Shown: positions 35,760-45,043, numbered from the stretch's first letter. The stretch is DNA of 64,000 bases from Rhodovulum euryhalinum (GCF_004342445.1 NZ_SLWW01000002.1:62001-126000); one strand, 5' to 3'. The notes: a model not told the origin generated them from the sequence alone. Numbers and translations are program-made.

Positions 35760-36653
35760 ATGGCCTACGCTCTGAAATCCACCGTCGCGGGGCTTGTCAT
35801 GGCGCTTTGCCTGACGGCCACGGCACGTGCGGAATCCGCCCCGCCGGGCGACCTGCCCTTCGGCGTCTATGACCCCGACGGGGTCTTTGCGGACGATCCC
35901 GAGGTCACCATCGAGCATCTGTTCCTGCCCTGGGAGGACGTGTTCCTGCCCAGCCTGATCGAGGCCGACGCCTACGCGCTGGAACGCGGCCGGTCTATCC
36001 TGGCGACGATCGAGCCCTGGACCTGGAACCGCAGCGAGCGGAACACCCCCGAGATCCTGCAACAGGGCATCGCCTCGGGCGAATACGACCGCTACATGGC
36101 CTCGATCTGCGCCGTGCTGAACCTGTTCGAAAGCCCCGTCACCGTACGCTGGGCGCAGGAGATGGAGGACGAGAGCGGGCAGTTCATCTGGGCCAACTGG
36201 GAGCCCGAGACCTATATCGCCGCCTATCGCCGGCTGGTGGACGTCTGCCGTGCCCAGGCGCCCAGGGTGAACTACATGTGGTCGCCTCTCGGCTACGAGC
36301 AGCTGACCCCCTATTACCCCGGCGACGACTATGTCGACATCATCGGCCTGTCGGTCTTTGGCCTGCAGCCGTGGGAGCAGGAAATCCTTGGCGAAGAGCA
36401 GTCCTTCGAAAAGATCCTCGGGCCCCGCTATGCGCGTGTCGAACCCTTCGGCAAGCCGGTGGTGGTCGCGGAACTCGGCTATTCGGGCAGCCAGGCCTAT
36501 GTCGACAAGTGGAATGGCGAGGTGCGGCAACTCTATCCGCAATTCCCGAACCTCGTGGCCGTCGTCTACTTCAACCAGAAAGAGGTCTATCCCTGGCCTG
36601 ACGACTACGGCCTGCCCAACTGGAAATTCGAGGCCCGCGTGATCGACGAATAG
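35760..36653 (+). CDS. Exported GH26-like glycoside hydrolase
   Basis: 297 residues with a signal peptide (cut near ARA, 24). The fold resembles GH26 beta-mannanases and endoglucanases: VTVRWAQEMED places an acid/base at E134, and VVVAELGYSG places the nucleophile at E238. The usual His before the acid/base Glu is Gln here. It probably trims or edits the polymer made by the adjacent synthase in the periplasm, as hydrolases paired with cellulose synthases do. It lies 25 bp after the GT2 gene. The substrate (mannan, mixed-linkage or other beta-glucan) is not determined. Confidence 0.78.
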   Translation: MAYALKSTVAGLVMALCLTATARAESAPPGDLPFGVYDPDGVFADDPEVTIEHLFLPWEDVFLPSLIEADAYALERGRSILATIEPWTWNRSERNTPEILQQGIASGEYDRYMASICAVLNLFESPVTVRWAQEMEDESGQFIWANWEPETYIAAYRRLVDVCRAQAPRVNYMWSPLGYEQLTPYYPGDDYVDIIGLSVFGLQPWEQEILGEEQSFEKILGPRYARVEPFGKPVVVAELGYSGSQAYVDKWNGEVRQLYPQFPNLVAVVYFNQKEVYPWPDDYGLPNWKFEARVIDE

Positions 36654-36916
36654 ACGCGCAGATCGCGACATCGGCGCACAAGTGGCAGCGGGCCGCCCAT
36701 GATCTGGGGGGCCCTCGGCGAATACCCGCCCGTATCTGGCGCCGCGGCTGATACCGCCTCGCCTTTGCCCCGGCTTTGCCACAGAAAAGCTTAACATCCA
36801 GACGATACTCGTGCACTTGGGGGGCCTTTGGTCCGTCCTGACGACCCGACCGGATCGCGGACGCCATGCCCCCCGGGCGAAGCAACCGAGTACAGGCAAA
36901 GCAGGAACCAAACGCG

Positions 36917-37213
36917 ATGCGTATCCTTCGACGACCAGCCCGCGCCGGAATTCCGGCGCTCGCCGCCGCCGCGGCCGCAGGCCTCATGCTCAGCGCCGCA
37001 CCGGCCCTGGCCGACGGCAAGGTGGTCCAACGGCAGGCGATCGTCGGGGCTTCGGTCATGCGCTGGCTCTACCCCGAGCCCAAGGCCGACACGGTGCTGT
37101 CCGAGCGGGAGCGCAAGGTGCTGGCCCGCCGGCTTGACAGTCGCCACGGACAGGGATCGCACATCTGCACCGCCTCGGGCTTCGGCCAGCGGCCGAGCTG
37201 CTTCTCGCGCTGA
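36917..37213 (+). CDS. Small exported hypothetical protein
   Basis: 98 residues: a signal peptide (cut near ALA, 33) and a mature part of about 65 residues that is basic and ends HICTASGFGQRPSCFSR, with two Cys likely forming a disulfide. AGGAA lies upstream of ATG 36917. No family is recognised. It stands alone between the glycan locus and asd. The 263 bp before it contain nothing I can identify. Confidence 0.6.
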   Translation: MRILRRPARAGIPALAAAAAAGLMLSAAPALADGKVVQRQAIVGASVMRWLYPEPKADTVLSERERKVLARRLDSRHGQGSHICTASGFGQRPSCFSR

Positions 37214-37321
37214 ACCGCGCCGCCGGCGCGTTGCGCGGCCCTGAACGGCCCTTTCGCCCGCGTGCCCTTTCCTGTAAGGCTCGCGCCCGGGAATCCACCC
37301 GAGAAGAACAGGAGCCACCCG

Positions 37322-38344
37322 ATGGGCTACAAGGTCGCCGTCGTTGGCGCCACGGGCAACGTGGGCCGCGAAATGCTGAACATCCTGGCGGAACGCCAGT
37401 TCCCGGTCGACGAGATCGCCGCGCTTGCCTCGCGCCGCTCTCTGGGCACCGAGGTCAGCTTTGGCGACCGGACTCTCAAGACCCAGGATCTGGACACGTT
37501 CGATTTCACCGGCTGGGACATCGCGCTGTTCGCGATCGGCTCCGACGCAACCAAGGAATACGCGCCCAAGGCCGCCAAGGCCGGGTGCGTGGTGATCGAC
37601 AACAGCTCGCTCTACCGCTACGATCCGGACGTGCCGCTTGTCGTTCCGGAAGTGAACGCCGACGCGGTGATGGGCTATTCCCGCAAGAACATCATCGCCA
37701 ACCCCAACTGTTCCACCGCGCAGATGGTGGTGGCGCTGAAGCCCCTGCACGACCGCGCCCGGATCAAGCGCGTTGTGGTCTCTACCTATCAATCCGTGTC
37801 GGGTTCCGGGAAAGAGGCGATGGACGAGTTGTGGAACCAGACCAAGGGCATCTTCGTGCCCGGCCAGGAGGTCGCGCCCAGCGTCTATCCAAAGCAGATC
37901 GCCTTCAACGTGATCCCGCAGATCGACGTCTTTCTTGATTCCGGCGAGACCAAGGAAGAATGGAAGATGGTCGCCGAGACCAAGAAGATCATGGACCCCG
38001 CGATCAAGGTCACCGCGACCTGCGTGCGGGTGCCGGTCTTCGTCGGCCATTCCGAGGCGGTCAACATCGAGTTCGAGGACTTCCTGGACGAGGACGAGGC
38101 GCGCGACATCCTGCGCGAGGCGCCCGGCGTCATGGTGATCGACAAGCGCGAACCGGGCGGCTACGTGACCCCGATCGAATGTGTGGGCGACTACGCCACC
38201 TTCGTCAGCCGCATCCGTCAGGATTCGACGATCGAGAACGGGCTGAACCTGTGGGTGGTGTCCGACAACCTGCGCAAGGGTGCTGCGCTGAACGCGGTGC
38301 AGATCGCCGAGGTCCTTGGCCAGCGCGCCCTCAAGAAGGGGTGA
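37322..38344 (+). CDS. asd: Aspartate-semialdehyde dehydrogenase
   Basis: 340 residues. It reduces aspartyl phosphate to aspartate semialdehyde with NADPH, the branch point to lysine/diaminopimelate, threonine and methionine. VVGATGNVGREML binds the cofactor; catalytic C130 lies in NPNCSTAQ. STYQSVSGSGKEAM and TCVRVPVFVGHSE are typical. Start 37322 has AGGAG; the earlier in-frame ATG at 37262 lacks one. Single gene. Confidence 0.97.
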   Translation: MGYKVAVVGATGNVGREMLNILAERQFPVDEIAALASRRSLGTEVSFGDRTLKTQDLDTFDFTGWDIALFAIGSDATKEYAPKAAKAGCVVIDNSSLYRYDPDVPLVVPEVNADAVMGYSRKNIIANPNCSTAQMVVALKPLHDRARIKRVVVSTYQSVSGSGKEAMDELWNQTKGIFVPGQEVAPSVYPKQIAFNVIPQIDVFLDSGETKEEWKMVAETKKIMDPAIKVTATCVRVPVFVGHSEAVNIEFEDFLDEDEARDILREAPGVMVIDKREPGGYVTPIECVGDYATFVSRIRQDSTIENGLNLWVVSDNLRKGAALNAVQIAEVLGQRALKKG

Positions 38345-38518
38345 GAGGCGGTCCGGGCCGCAAGGCCCGCCAACCGCAAGGCCCAAGCGTTTCGACCAGC
38401 GCGCGGGCCCGGCACAATCCGGGCCCCTTGCGCGGGGGTATGCGCAGCTTGCCCTTGCCAACCCGTGCCCCGCTGCCGCACCCTGCATCGCAAGACCCCC
38501 AAACGGAGCGATCCTGCG

Positions 38519-40144
38519 ATGCGCGCCCTTGTCCTTTGCCTGGCCCTGACCCCCACCGCCCTGTGGGCCGATGACATCCCGCTTGCCAGTACCGTGACCG
38601 CGGTCACGCTGTATCCCTACGGCGCAAGCGTCACCCGCCGGGTCGCGTTCGAGATGCCGGCGGGCCGCCATCGGCTGATCCTGACCGACCTGCCGAAATC
38701 CACGCCGCTGGCCGGCGTGCGCGTGGCGGTCGAGGGTGCCACGCTGGGCAGCGTCAGCGCACGGTCGGATTTCGTACCGCCCCGCACGCCGCTCAAGACC
38801 GCGCTGCTCGAGTCGGCCGAGGCAACGGTCGAGGATCTGGAGAACCAGTTGCGCACCGCCGAGGCCGAGGTCGACGCGATCCGGCTGGAGGCCGATGCCG
38901 CGCGCGCGCGCATAGCCTTCCTGGGCCGCATCGGCTCGGGACAGGCCGGCGCGCCGCTCGATGTCGGCGCGTTGCGCGACATCGCGGCGATGATCGAGGA
39001 CAAGACGCTTGAGGCCCTGCGCAAGGCGCTTGCCGCCGAAGAGCGCGCCGCCGCCGCCGACCGGGGCCTGAAGGATCTGCGCGAGGCGCTGGACGAGGCG
39101 CGCCAGACGCTCGCCGCGCTGGTCCCCGAGGACGAGGCGCGGGCGCTGGTCGCGGTCGAGGTGTCCGCGGAGGCGGCGGCGTCGGGCGAACTGAGCGTCA
39201 GCTATACCATCCCCGAGGCCGGCTGGATGCCGGTCTACGACCTGAGGCTTGACCGTGCCGAGGGGCTCCTCGCCATCGAGCGGGGCGCCTTCGTGTCGCA
39301 AGACACCGGCGAGAACTGGGCAGGCGTCGCGCTGACCCTGTCGACCGTGCGCCCCAGCGAGCAGGCCGCGCCAAGCCCCGTCTGGCCCGAGCTGCGGCGG
39401 ATCGGCGACCCAGACGACATGTTCAAGCGCCCGCGGGCGGCAATGGAAAGCGCCACGGTGGGCGCCGCGATCGACGACGCGCCGATGCCCGCCCCGGCGG
39501 TCGAGATCGCCCAGGCCCTAAGCGATGGTCTGTCGGTCAGCTATGCCTATCCCCAGCCCGTCGACATCGCCGCCGGGGCCGACCGGGTGCGGCTGGCGCT
39601 GGGCACGCTGACATCCCCGGCCGAGATCGCCGCGCGCGCGGCCCCGCTGTGGGATGCGACCGCCTTTGTCGTGGCCGAGTTCACCAATGCCTCGGACGAG
39701 GTGATCCTGCCCACAGGCGAGGCGCTGTTTCATCTCGATGGCCGCTTCGTGGGCCAGCAGCCGATCGCGGCGATTCCCGCGGGCGGCGAGGCCGAACTGG
39801 CCTTCGGACCGATCGACGGGCTACGGCTGACCCGGCAGGTGCTGGACCGGACCGAAGGCGACCGGGGCGTGATCCGCAAGGCGAACGAATGGGTCGAGGA
39901 AGTGCGGATCGAGGCGAAGAACCTGACCGGCGAGGCCTGGCCGATCCGGCTGGTCGACCGCGTGCCCTATTCAGAACAGCAGGACCTGAAGATCACCTGG
40001 CAGGCCACGCCGGACCCCGCCGAGACCGATATCGACGGAAAGCGCGGGGTGCTGGAATGGCGCTTCGACCTGGGGGCGGGCGAGACGCGCGAGGTGTCGC
40101 TATCCACCCGGATGACCTGGCCCGAAGGCATGGTCCTGCAGTAG
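38519..40144 (+). CDS. DUF4139 / MuiA-family exported protein
   Basis: 541 residues. A signal peptide (cut near LWA, 17) is followed by an N-terminal domain (VTAVTLYPYGASVTRRV), a coiled-coil of about 90 residues with a long Glu/Ala-rich stretch (about 95-205), and a C-terminal beta-rich domain beginning VSYTIPEAGWMPVYDLRLD. That is the DUF4140/DUF4139 layout of proteins sometimes annotated as mucoidy inhibitor MuiA. Location is periplasmic or surface; function is unknown. GGAG is 10 bp before ATG 38519. Convergent with the sbtB-like gene. Confidence 0.85.
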   Translation: MRALVLCLALTPTALWADDIPLASTVTAVTLYPYGASVTRRVAFEMPAGRHRLILTDLPKSTPLAGVRVAVEGATLGSVSARSDFVPPRTPLKTALLESAEATVEDLENQLRTAEAEVDAIRLEADAARARIAFLGRIGSGQAGAPLDVGALRDIAAMIEDKTLEALRKALAAEERAAAADRGLKDLREALDEARQTLAALVPEDEARALVAVEVSAEAAASGELSVSYTIPEAGWMPVYDLRLDRAEGLLAIERGAFVSQDTGENWAGVALTLSTVRPSEQAAPSPVWPELRRIGDPDDMFKRPRAAMESATVGAAIDDAPMPAPAVEIAQALSDGLSVSYAYPQPVDIAAGADRVRLALGTLTSPAEIAARAAPLWDATAFVVAEFTNASDEVILPTGEALFHLDGRFVGQQPIAAIPAGGEAELAFGPIDGLRLTRQVLDRTEGDRGVIRKANEWVEEVRIEAKNLTGEAWPIRLVDRVPYSEQQDLKITWQATPDPAETDIDGKRGVLEWRFDLGAGETREVSLSTRMTWPEGMVLQ

Positions 40145-40208
40145 GATCCGCGTATCGGAATTTCATCGGACTTTTTTCGGTCCTATCCTTGCCCGGATGG
40201 GGCCGGGA

Positions 40209-40520
40209 TCAGAACCGTTCCGCCCGCAGCACCTGGCAATCGGTGACCGAGACGACGCCGATATGGCGTTCGACCACGGCGAAGGCCGCATCCAGCAGGC
40301 CGTCCAGCCGGTCGGGCCGGATCAGGCAGATCACCGCCACCATGCCGCCCGCGCGGCCGACCTGGCCCTCGCGGCTCCACGTCCCCGACCGGCCGGTGCC
40401 GCCGAGGACCGGCAGAACGGTGTAGCCCGTGACCCCGGCCTTGTGCAGCGCCTCGGTCAGACGGCGTTCCATCGGCGCCTCGATGATGATCTCTACCCGT
40501 TTCGCGGCATGGGTCTGCAT
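40209..40520 (-). CDS. sbtB: PII-like regulator SbtB
   Basis: 103 residues. The sequence pattern (KRVEIIIEAPMERRLTEALHKAG, GGTGRSGTWSREGQ as T-loop, MVAVICLIRPDRLDGLL) fits PII-like proteins of the SbtB type, trimers that bind adenine nucleotides and control the bicarbonate transporter SbtA. The C-terminal redox CGPxGC loop of some cyanobacterial SbtBs is absent. It starts 4 bp after the sbtA stop with GGAGGA as ribosome site, so it is co-expressed with its probable target. Confidence 0.8.
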   Translation of the reverse strand: MQTHAAKRVEIIIEAPMERRLTEALHKAGVTGYTVLPVLGGTGRSGTWSREGQVGRAGGMVAVICLIRPDRLDGLLDAAFAVVERHIGVVSVTDCQVLRAERF

Positions 40521-40524
40521 GCGG

Positions 40525-41502
40525 CTATCCTCCGGTGACGAGGCGGGCCGCCGCAAGGTAAAGCGGAATGCCCAGCGTCAGGTTGAACGGGAAGGTGATC
40601 CCCAGCGACAGCGTCAGGTAGATCGATGGGTTCGCTTGGGGAAGCGCCACCCGCATCGCCGCCGGCACCGCGATATACGAGGCCGAGGCCGCCAGAGTCA
40701 TCATAAGCACGACACCGCCGAGGCTGAGGCCCAGCGCCAGCCCCGCGGCAAGGCCGAACAGCGCGCCGATGGGCGGCATCAGGACCCCGAAGGCCAGCAG
40801 GCCCGGCGTGATGACACCCCGGCTGTCGCGCAAGTTGCGGCCCGCGACCAGCCCCATGTCCAGCAGGAACAGGCAGAGCACGCCCTTGAAGGGCGCCACG
40901 ATGAAGCTTTCGATCTCGGCCAGTCCCCCCGGGCCGGTGATCCAGCCGATGGCGAAGGCCCCCAGCAGCAGCACGATGGATCCGTTCAGCAGGATCTCGC
41001 GCCAGATCCCCGATTCCATCTCGGTTTGCCCGCCCCGGCGCATCACCAGCCAAAGGGCCGCCAGGATCGCGGGCGCCTCCATGATCGCGGCGACGGCGAC
41101 CATGAAGCCCTCGGCCGGGATTCCCTGGCCCGCCAGCACCGAGGTCGCGGCGACGAAGGTGACGATCGAGATCGAGCCGTAATGACCCGCGACCGCGCCC
41201 GCATCGACCGGCCCCAGCCGGGTCATCGCGCGCAAGAGCGCATAGGCCACGAAGGGCAGGCCCGCCGACAGGACCAGCCCCGCCACCAGCGCCAGCAAAA
41301 GCGTTCCGTCCAGTCCGTGCGCCGCCACGCCTGCGCCGCCCTTGAAGCCGATCGCGAACAGCAGGTAGAGCGACAGCGCCTTGGCCGCGGCCTCGGGCAC
41401 GGAAAGATCGGACCGCGCCAGCGCCGCGGCCAGGCCCAGCGCGAAGCTGAGGATGATCGGCGACAACAGGTTGCCCGCCGCAAGGTTCAGGATGTCACCC
41501 AA
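40525..41502 (-). CDS. sbtA: Sodium-dependent bicarbonate transporter SbtA
   Basis: 325 residues, about ten transmembrane helices in two inverted repeats. LLFAIGFKGGAG, GHYGSISIVTFVAA and the ASASYIAVPAAMR stretch are SbtA signatures. SbtA imports bicarbonate with sodium. Together with the downstream PII-like gene and the upstream carbonic anhydrase it forms an inorganic-carbon unit. No RuBisCO or carboxysome gene lies in the window, so it may supply anaplerotic carboxylases. Confidence 0.9.
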   Translation of the reverse strand: MGDILNLAAGNLLSPIILSFALGLAAALARSDLSVPEAAAKALSLYLLFAIGFKGGAGVAAHGLDGTLLLALVAGLVLSAGLPFVAYALLRAMTRLGPVDAGAVAGHYGSISIVTFVAATSVLAGQGIPAEGFMVAVAAIMEAPAILAALWLVMRRGGQTEMESGIWREILLNGSIVLLLGAFAIGWITGPGGLAEIESFIVAPFKGVLCLFLLDMGLVAGRNLRDSRGVITPGLLAFGVLMPPIGALFGLAAGLALGLSLGGVVLMMTLAASASYIAVPAAMRVALPQANPSIYLTLSLGITFPFNLTLGIPLYLAAARLVTGG

Positions 41503-41559
41503 GACCGCCCTCTTTGGTTCCCACGCAAATTCTAGGCGGGCTGGCCGCCGGGAAAAGGG

Positions 41560-42210
41560 TCAGACCGCCAGGAACTGGCCCTTTTCCGGGTCGAAATACT
41601 CGACATTGCCTTCGCCGATGTCGTTCCAGAGCGCGTGCAGCGCCAAATCCTCGGCCTCGACCGCGGACCTCACGAAGGGGAAGGTCATCAGGTTCTCGAT
41701 CGAGACCAGAACCGCGTCCTTCTCCATCGCTTCCAGCCGGACATCCTCGTCCCCGATGCCCTGCGTCCGCTCGTAGCTGGGGCGCAGGATGTCCATCCAG
41801 CGGCCGATGAAGCTGGTCTTCTCCTCCAGTTGCGGGGCAAGGCCCGCGCACATGTCGTGGCAGCCGCGCACACCGCCGCATTTGGAATGGCCCACCACCA
41901 GCAGGTTCGCGACCTTCAGAACGGTGACGGCGTATTCCACCGCGGCCGAGGTGCCGTGGTTGCCCCCGTCGGGCGCATAGGGCGGCACGAGGCCCGCAAT
42001 ATTGCGGTGGATGAAGAATTCGCCCTCGTCCGCGCCGAAGATCGAGGTGACATGGACCCGCGAGTCGCAGCACGAGATCACCATCGCGCGCGGCCGCTGG
42101 CCCTCTTCTGCGAGGCGGCGGTACCAGGCCTTGTTCTCGGCATGAATTGTCGCTTTCCAGCCATGGTAGCGCTGGACAAGATACTGCGGCAGCGGGCGGG
42201 CGTTGTGCAT
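41560..42210 (-). CDS. Beta-class carbonic anhydrase
   Basis: 216 residues. It interconverts CO2 and bicarbonate. Zinc ligands are C47 (SCCDSR), H108 and C111 (GHSKCGG), with the D49/R51 dyad. HRNIAGLVPP and GTSAAVEYAV are typical. Start 42210 has GGAGAA upstream. It is first of three same-strand genes with sbtA and sbtB (57-bp gap to sbtA), so it can balance CO2 and the bicarbonate brought in by SbtA. Confidence 0.94.
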   Translation of the reverse strand: MHNARPLPQYLVQRYHGWKATIHAENKAWYRRLAEEGQRPRAMVISCCDSRVHVTSIFGADEGEFFIHRNIAGLVPPYAPDGGNHGTSAAVEYAVTVLKVANLLVVGHSKCGGVRGCHDMCAGLAPQLEEKTSFIGRWMDILRPSYERTQGIGDEDVRLEAMEKDAVLVSIENLMTFPFVRSAVEAEDLALHALWNDIGEGNVEYFDPEKGQFLAV

Positions 42211-42354
42211 CACGTTCTCCGTTTTCTCTGCGGGTGCATAATGCGCATTTGCCCGAAATTCGAGAGATTTCGGCCGTGGGCCGCAACGCTTTCTTGACGC
42301 TGTGGGCCCAGTGTCCCCGCAGGTGTGGTGCAAACTTTTCCCGGAGGGGTGCGA

Positions 42355-42735
42355 GTGTCCCGAGTTGTTGTGATGCGTCAGGACGAACCGCTGAGTGTGG
42401 ACTCGGATCGGCTGGCGGACCTTTTCGTCGAACTGGGCGAGACCCGGGCGGCGCATCTGATGTCGCTGTCGGTCGAGCGGCTGGAGGAATTGATGGTCTG
42501 CCTCGATCTGGCCTCGGAACAGGTGCGGCCGGGCGATTGCATCGACCTTTCCGGTCAGATCCGCGCGCTGGGCGACTCACTGGGGCTGCTCAGCCTGTCG
42601 GTAGCCGCCAGGGGCGTGTCACGGGCCGTGCAGTCGGGTGACCAGGTTGCGGTGGCCGCCACGATGGCACGGCTGCGGCGGATCGCCTTGCGGTCCTTCC
42701 GGATCGCCGCCGAGTTGCAGCACCGCTCTGGCTGA
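42355..42735 (+). CDS. Hypothetical helical protein
   Basis: 126 residues if the GTG at 42355, preceded by GGAGGGG, is used; ATG 42373 is the alternative. The sequence is almost entirely predicted alpha-helical and soluble (DRLADLFVELGETRAAHLM, LSGQIRALGDSLGLLSLSVAARG), with a C-terminal basic helix. It could be a four-helix bundle such as an HPt-like module, but no phosphorylatable His in the right context is visible. It is divergent from the carbonic anhydrase gene and precedes the aminopeptidase by 74 bp. Confidence 0.6.
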   Translation: MSRVVVMRQDEPLSVDSDRLADLFVELGETRAAHLMSLSVERLEELMVCLDLASEQVRPGDCIDLSGQIRALGDSLGLLSLSVAARGVSRAVQSGDQVAVAATMARLRRIALRSFRIAAELQHRSG

Positions 42736-42809
42736 ACCCGCTTGCGGGCGCGGCGGAACCGGGTAGGGTCGGGGTCCATCCCGCACCCTGACCGGAGGCC
42801 CGTCCGCCC

Positions 42810-44192
42810 ATGCCGCCCCGTTTCGCCGCGCCCGACGCGCCGTCGCTGCCGCTTCACGTCGTCGAGGAGGAGGCGTTTGCCGATTGGCGCGCCACCCGTC
42901 CGGCGGCCGAGGCGGCCTGGCTGACGGCGACCGGATTCGCCGCGGGGCTGGGCGAGGTGGCGCTGTTGCCGGGCACCGATGGCGCCCTTGCCGGGGCCGC
43001 CGCGGGTCTTGGCAACGCCGCCCGGCGGGCGCGAGGGCGGTTTCACCTTGCAGGCGCGGCGGCCCGGCTGCCCGAGGGCGTCTTTCACATGGAAACCGAC
43101 CTTGCGGGCGCCGCGCTGGAGGCCGAGGCGCTGGGCCTGCTGCTGGCGTCCTACCGGTTCGACCGCTACCGGGCGCAGACCCCGCCCAAGGCCGGTTTCA
43201 AGGCGCCCGCGGGTGTCGACGCGGCCCGGGTCGAGGCGCTGGCCGCGGCTGAATGGCTGACCCGCGACCTGATCAACACCCCCGCCTCGGACATGGGCCC
43301 CGAGGCGCTGGAGGACGCGCTGTTCGCACTGGCCGCGCGCCACGGGGCAACCGCCAGCGCGGTGCGCGGCGAGGACCTGATCGCGCGGAATTTCCCGCTG
43401 ATCCATGCGGTCGGCCGGGCCGGGCCGCAGGCCCCCCGCCTGCTGGAGATGCGCTGGGGCGAGGCGGGCCCGCGGCTGACGCTGGTGGGCAAGGGGGTGT
43501 GCTTCGATACCGGCGGGCTGAACCTCAAGCCCGGCGAGTCCATGGGCCTGATGAAGAAGGACATGGGTGGCGCCGCGTCCGTGATGGGGCTGGCGCAGGC
43601 GATCATGGCGCTGGGGCTGCCGCTGCGGCTGCGCGTGCTGATCCCGGCGGTGGAAAACTCGGTGTCCTCCGCATCCTTCCGCCCGCAGGACATCCTGCGG
43701 GCGCGCAACGGGCTGAGTGTCGAGGTCAACAACACCGATGCCGAGGGGCGGCTGGTGCTGGCCGACGCGCTGGCGCTGGCCTGCGAAGAGGAGACCGACC
43801 TGCTGATCTCGATGGCGACGCTGACCGGGGCGGCGCGCGTCGCGGTCGGCCCCGACATCGCGCCGTTCTACACCGATGACGACGGGCTGGCCGCGGCGCT
43901 GACCAGCGCGGCCACGGACGCCGCCGACCCGGTCTGGCGGATGCCGTTCCACGCGCCCTACGAGACGATGATCGAGCCCGGCATCGCAGATCTCGACAAC
44001 GCGCCCAGGGGCGGTTTCGCGGGGTCGATCACCGCGGCGCTGTTCCTGCGCCGTTTCGTCGCGCAAGCGCGTTATGCCCATTTCGACATCTACGGCTGGC
44101 AACCCGCCGACGCCCCCGCCCGGCCCAAGGGCGGTGTCGGGCAGGGCGCGCGGGCGATCCTGGGCGCCCTGCCCGGGGCGCTGGGCCTGTGA
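42810..44192 (+). CDS. M17 leucyl aminopeptidase family protein
   Basis: 460 residues. Metal and catalytic residues match E. coli PepA at identical spacing: K228, D233, K240, D251, D310, E312 and R314, including the NTDAEGRL signature. It removes N-terminal amino acids from peptides in the cytosol, with two divalent metals. The N-terminal domain is shorter than in PepA. GGAGG precedes the ATG. The stop overlaps the GTG start of the NlpC/P60 gene, implying coupled translation. Confidence 0.93.
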   Translation: MPPRFAAPDAPSLPLHVVEEEAFADWRATRPAAEAAWLTATGFAAGLGEVALLPGTDGALAGAAAGLGNAARRARGRFHLAGAAARLPEGVFHMETDLAGAALEAEALGLLLASYRFDRYRAQTPPKAGFKAPAGVDAARVEALAAAEWLTRDLINTPASDMGPEALEDALFALAARHGATASAVRGEDLIARNFPLIHAVGRAGPQAPRLLEMRWGEAGPRLTLVGKGVCFDTGGLNLKPGESMGLMKKDMGGAASVMGLAQAIMALGLPLRLRVLIPAVENSVSSASFRPQDILRARNGLSVEVNNTDAEGRLVLADALALACEEETDLLISMATLTGAARVAVGPDIAPFYTDDDGLAAALTSAATDAADPVWRMPFHAPYETMIEPGIADLDNAPRGGFAGSITAALFLRRFVAQARYAHFDIYGWQPADAPARPKGGVGQGARAILGALPGALGL

Positions 44193-45043
44193 CCGGCGAC
44201 CGGCGCGAGACGCCCGCCAACGGCCGCGTCGCGGCGCTGCACCTCGTGGGCAAGGTCGAGGCTGCGCGGTTCGTCCGGCCTGTCCTGCACCGCGTCAAGC
44301 GGCCCCTTACAGATCTGTTCCGCGCCCCCGGCGGCGCGCGCGAACGCCAGCTTGTCCTCGGCGAGGGGGTCGAGGTGCTGGAGGTCCGGGACGGCTATGC
44401 CTTCGGCTGGGCCGCGCGCGACGGGTATGTCGGCTATGTGCCCGCCGAGGCGCTGTCGGACAGCGCGCCCGACCCCACCCATGTCGTCGCCGTCCCTGCC
44501 ACCCACGCCTATACCGCGCCCGACCTCAAGCGCCCCGAGATCTGGAGCCTCGGCTTTGGCACGCGGCTGTGCGTGGTGGGCGAGCACGGCACCTTCTGCG
44601 AGACCGCCGAGGGCTGGTTCGTCCCGAAACCCCACCTGCGGCCTGCCGATGCGCACTTTGCCGACCCGGTGACGGTGGCGGAACTCTTCCTCGGCACGCC
44701 CTATCTCTGGGGCGGCAACTCGATCTGGGGGATCGACTGCTCGGGGCTGGTGCAGGCCGCCTGGCTGGCCTGCGGGCGGACCTGCCCGGGCGACAGCGAC
44801 CAGCAGGAACGTGCCCTGGGCCGGGCCTTGCCCGGGGCCACGCCACCCGCACGCGGCGATCTCCTGTTCTGGAAGGGCCATGTCGCACTGGTGGCCGACC
44901 CAGGCACGCTGATCCACGCCAGCGCCCGCACGATGTCCGTGGCTCACGAACCGATCGACGCGGCCGTGGCCCGGATCAGGGCGGCGGGCGACGGCCCGGT
45001 AACCGCGCACCGGCGGACCGAGGTGTTTGATCCCACGGTTTGA
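44189..45043 (+). CDS. NlpC/P60 family cysteine hydrolase with SH3-like domains
   Basis: 284 residues. Two SH3-like segments (about 50-90 and 100-150: GYAFGWAARDGYVGYVP and GWFVPKPHL) precede an NlpC/P60 domain with C184 (GIDCSGLVQ), H231 (KGHVALV) and H243 (LIHASA). The family cleaves peptidoglycan peptides, typically gamma-D-Glu-DAP bonds. There is no signal peptide, so with the coupled M17 aminopeptidase it probably recycles muropeptides in the cytosol. GTG start overlapping the pepA-like stop by GTGA. Confidence 0.87.
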   Translation: MTGDRRETPANGRVAALHLVGKVEAARFVRPVLHRVKRPLTDLFRAPGGARERQLVLGEGVEVLEVRDGYAFGWAARDGYVGYVPAEALSDSAPDPTHVVAVPATHAYTAPDLKRPEIWSLGFGTRLCVVGEHGTFCETAEGWFVPKPHLRPADAHFADPVTVAELFLGTPYLWGGNSIWGIDCSGLVQAAWLACGRTCPGDSDQQERALGRALPGATPPARGDLLFWKGHVALVADPGTLIHASARTMSVAHEPIDAAVARIRAAGDGPVTAHRRTEVFDPTV

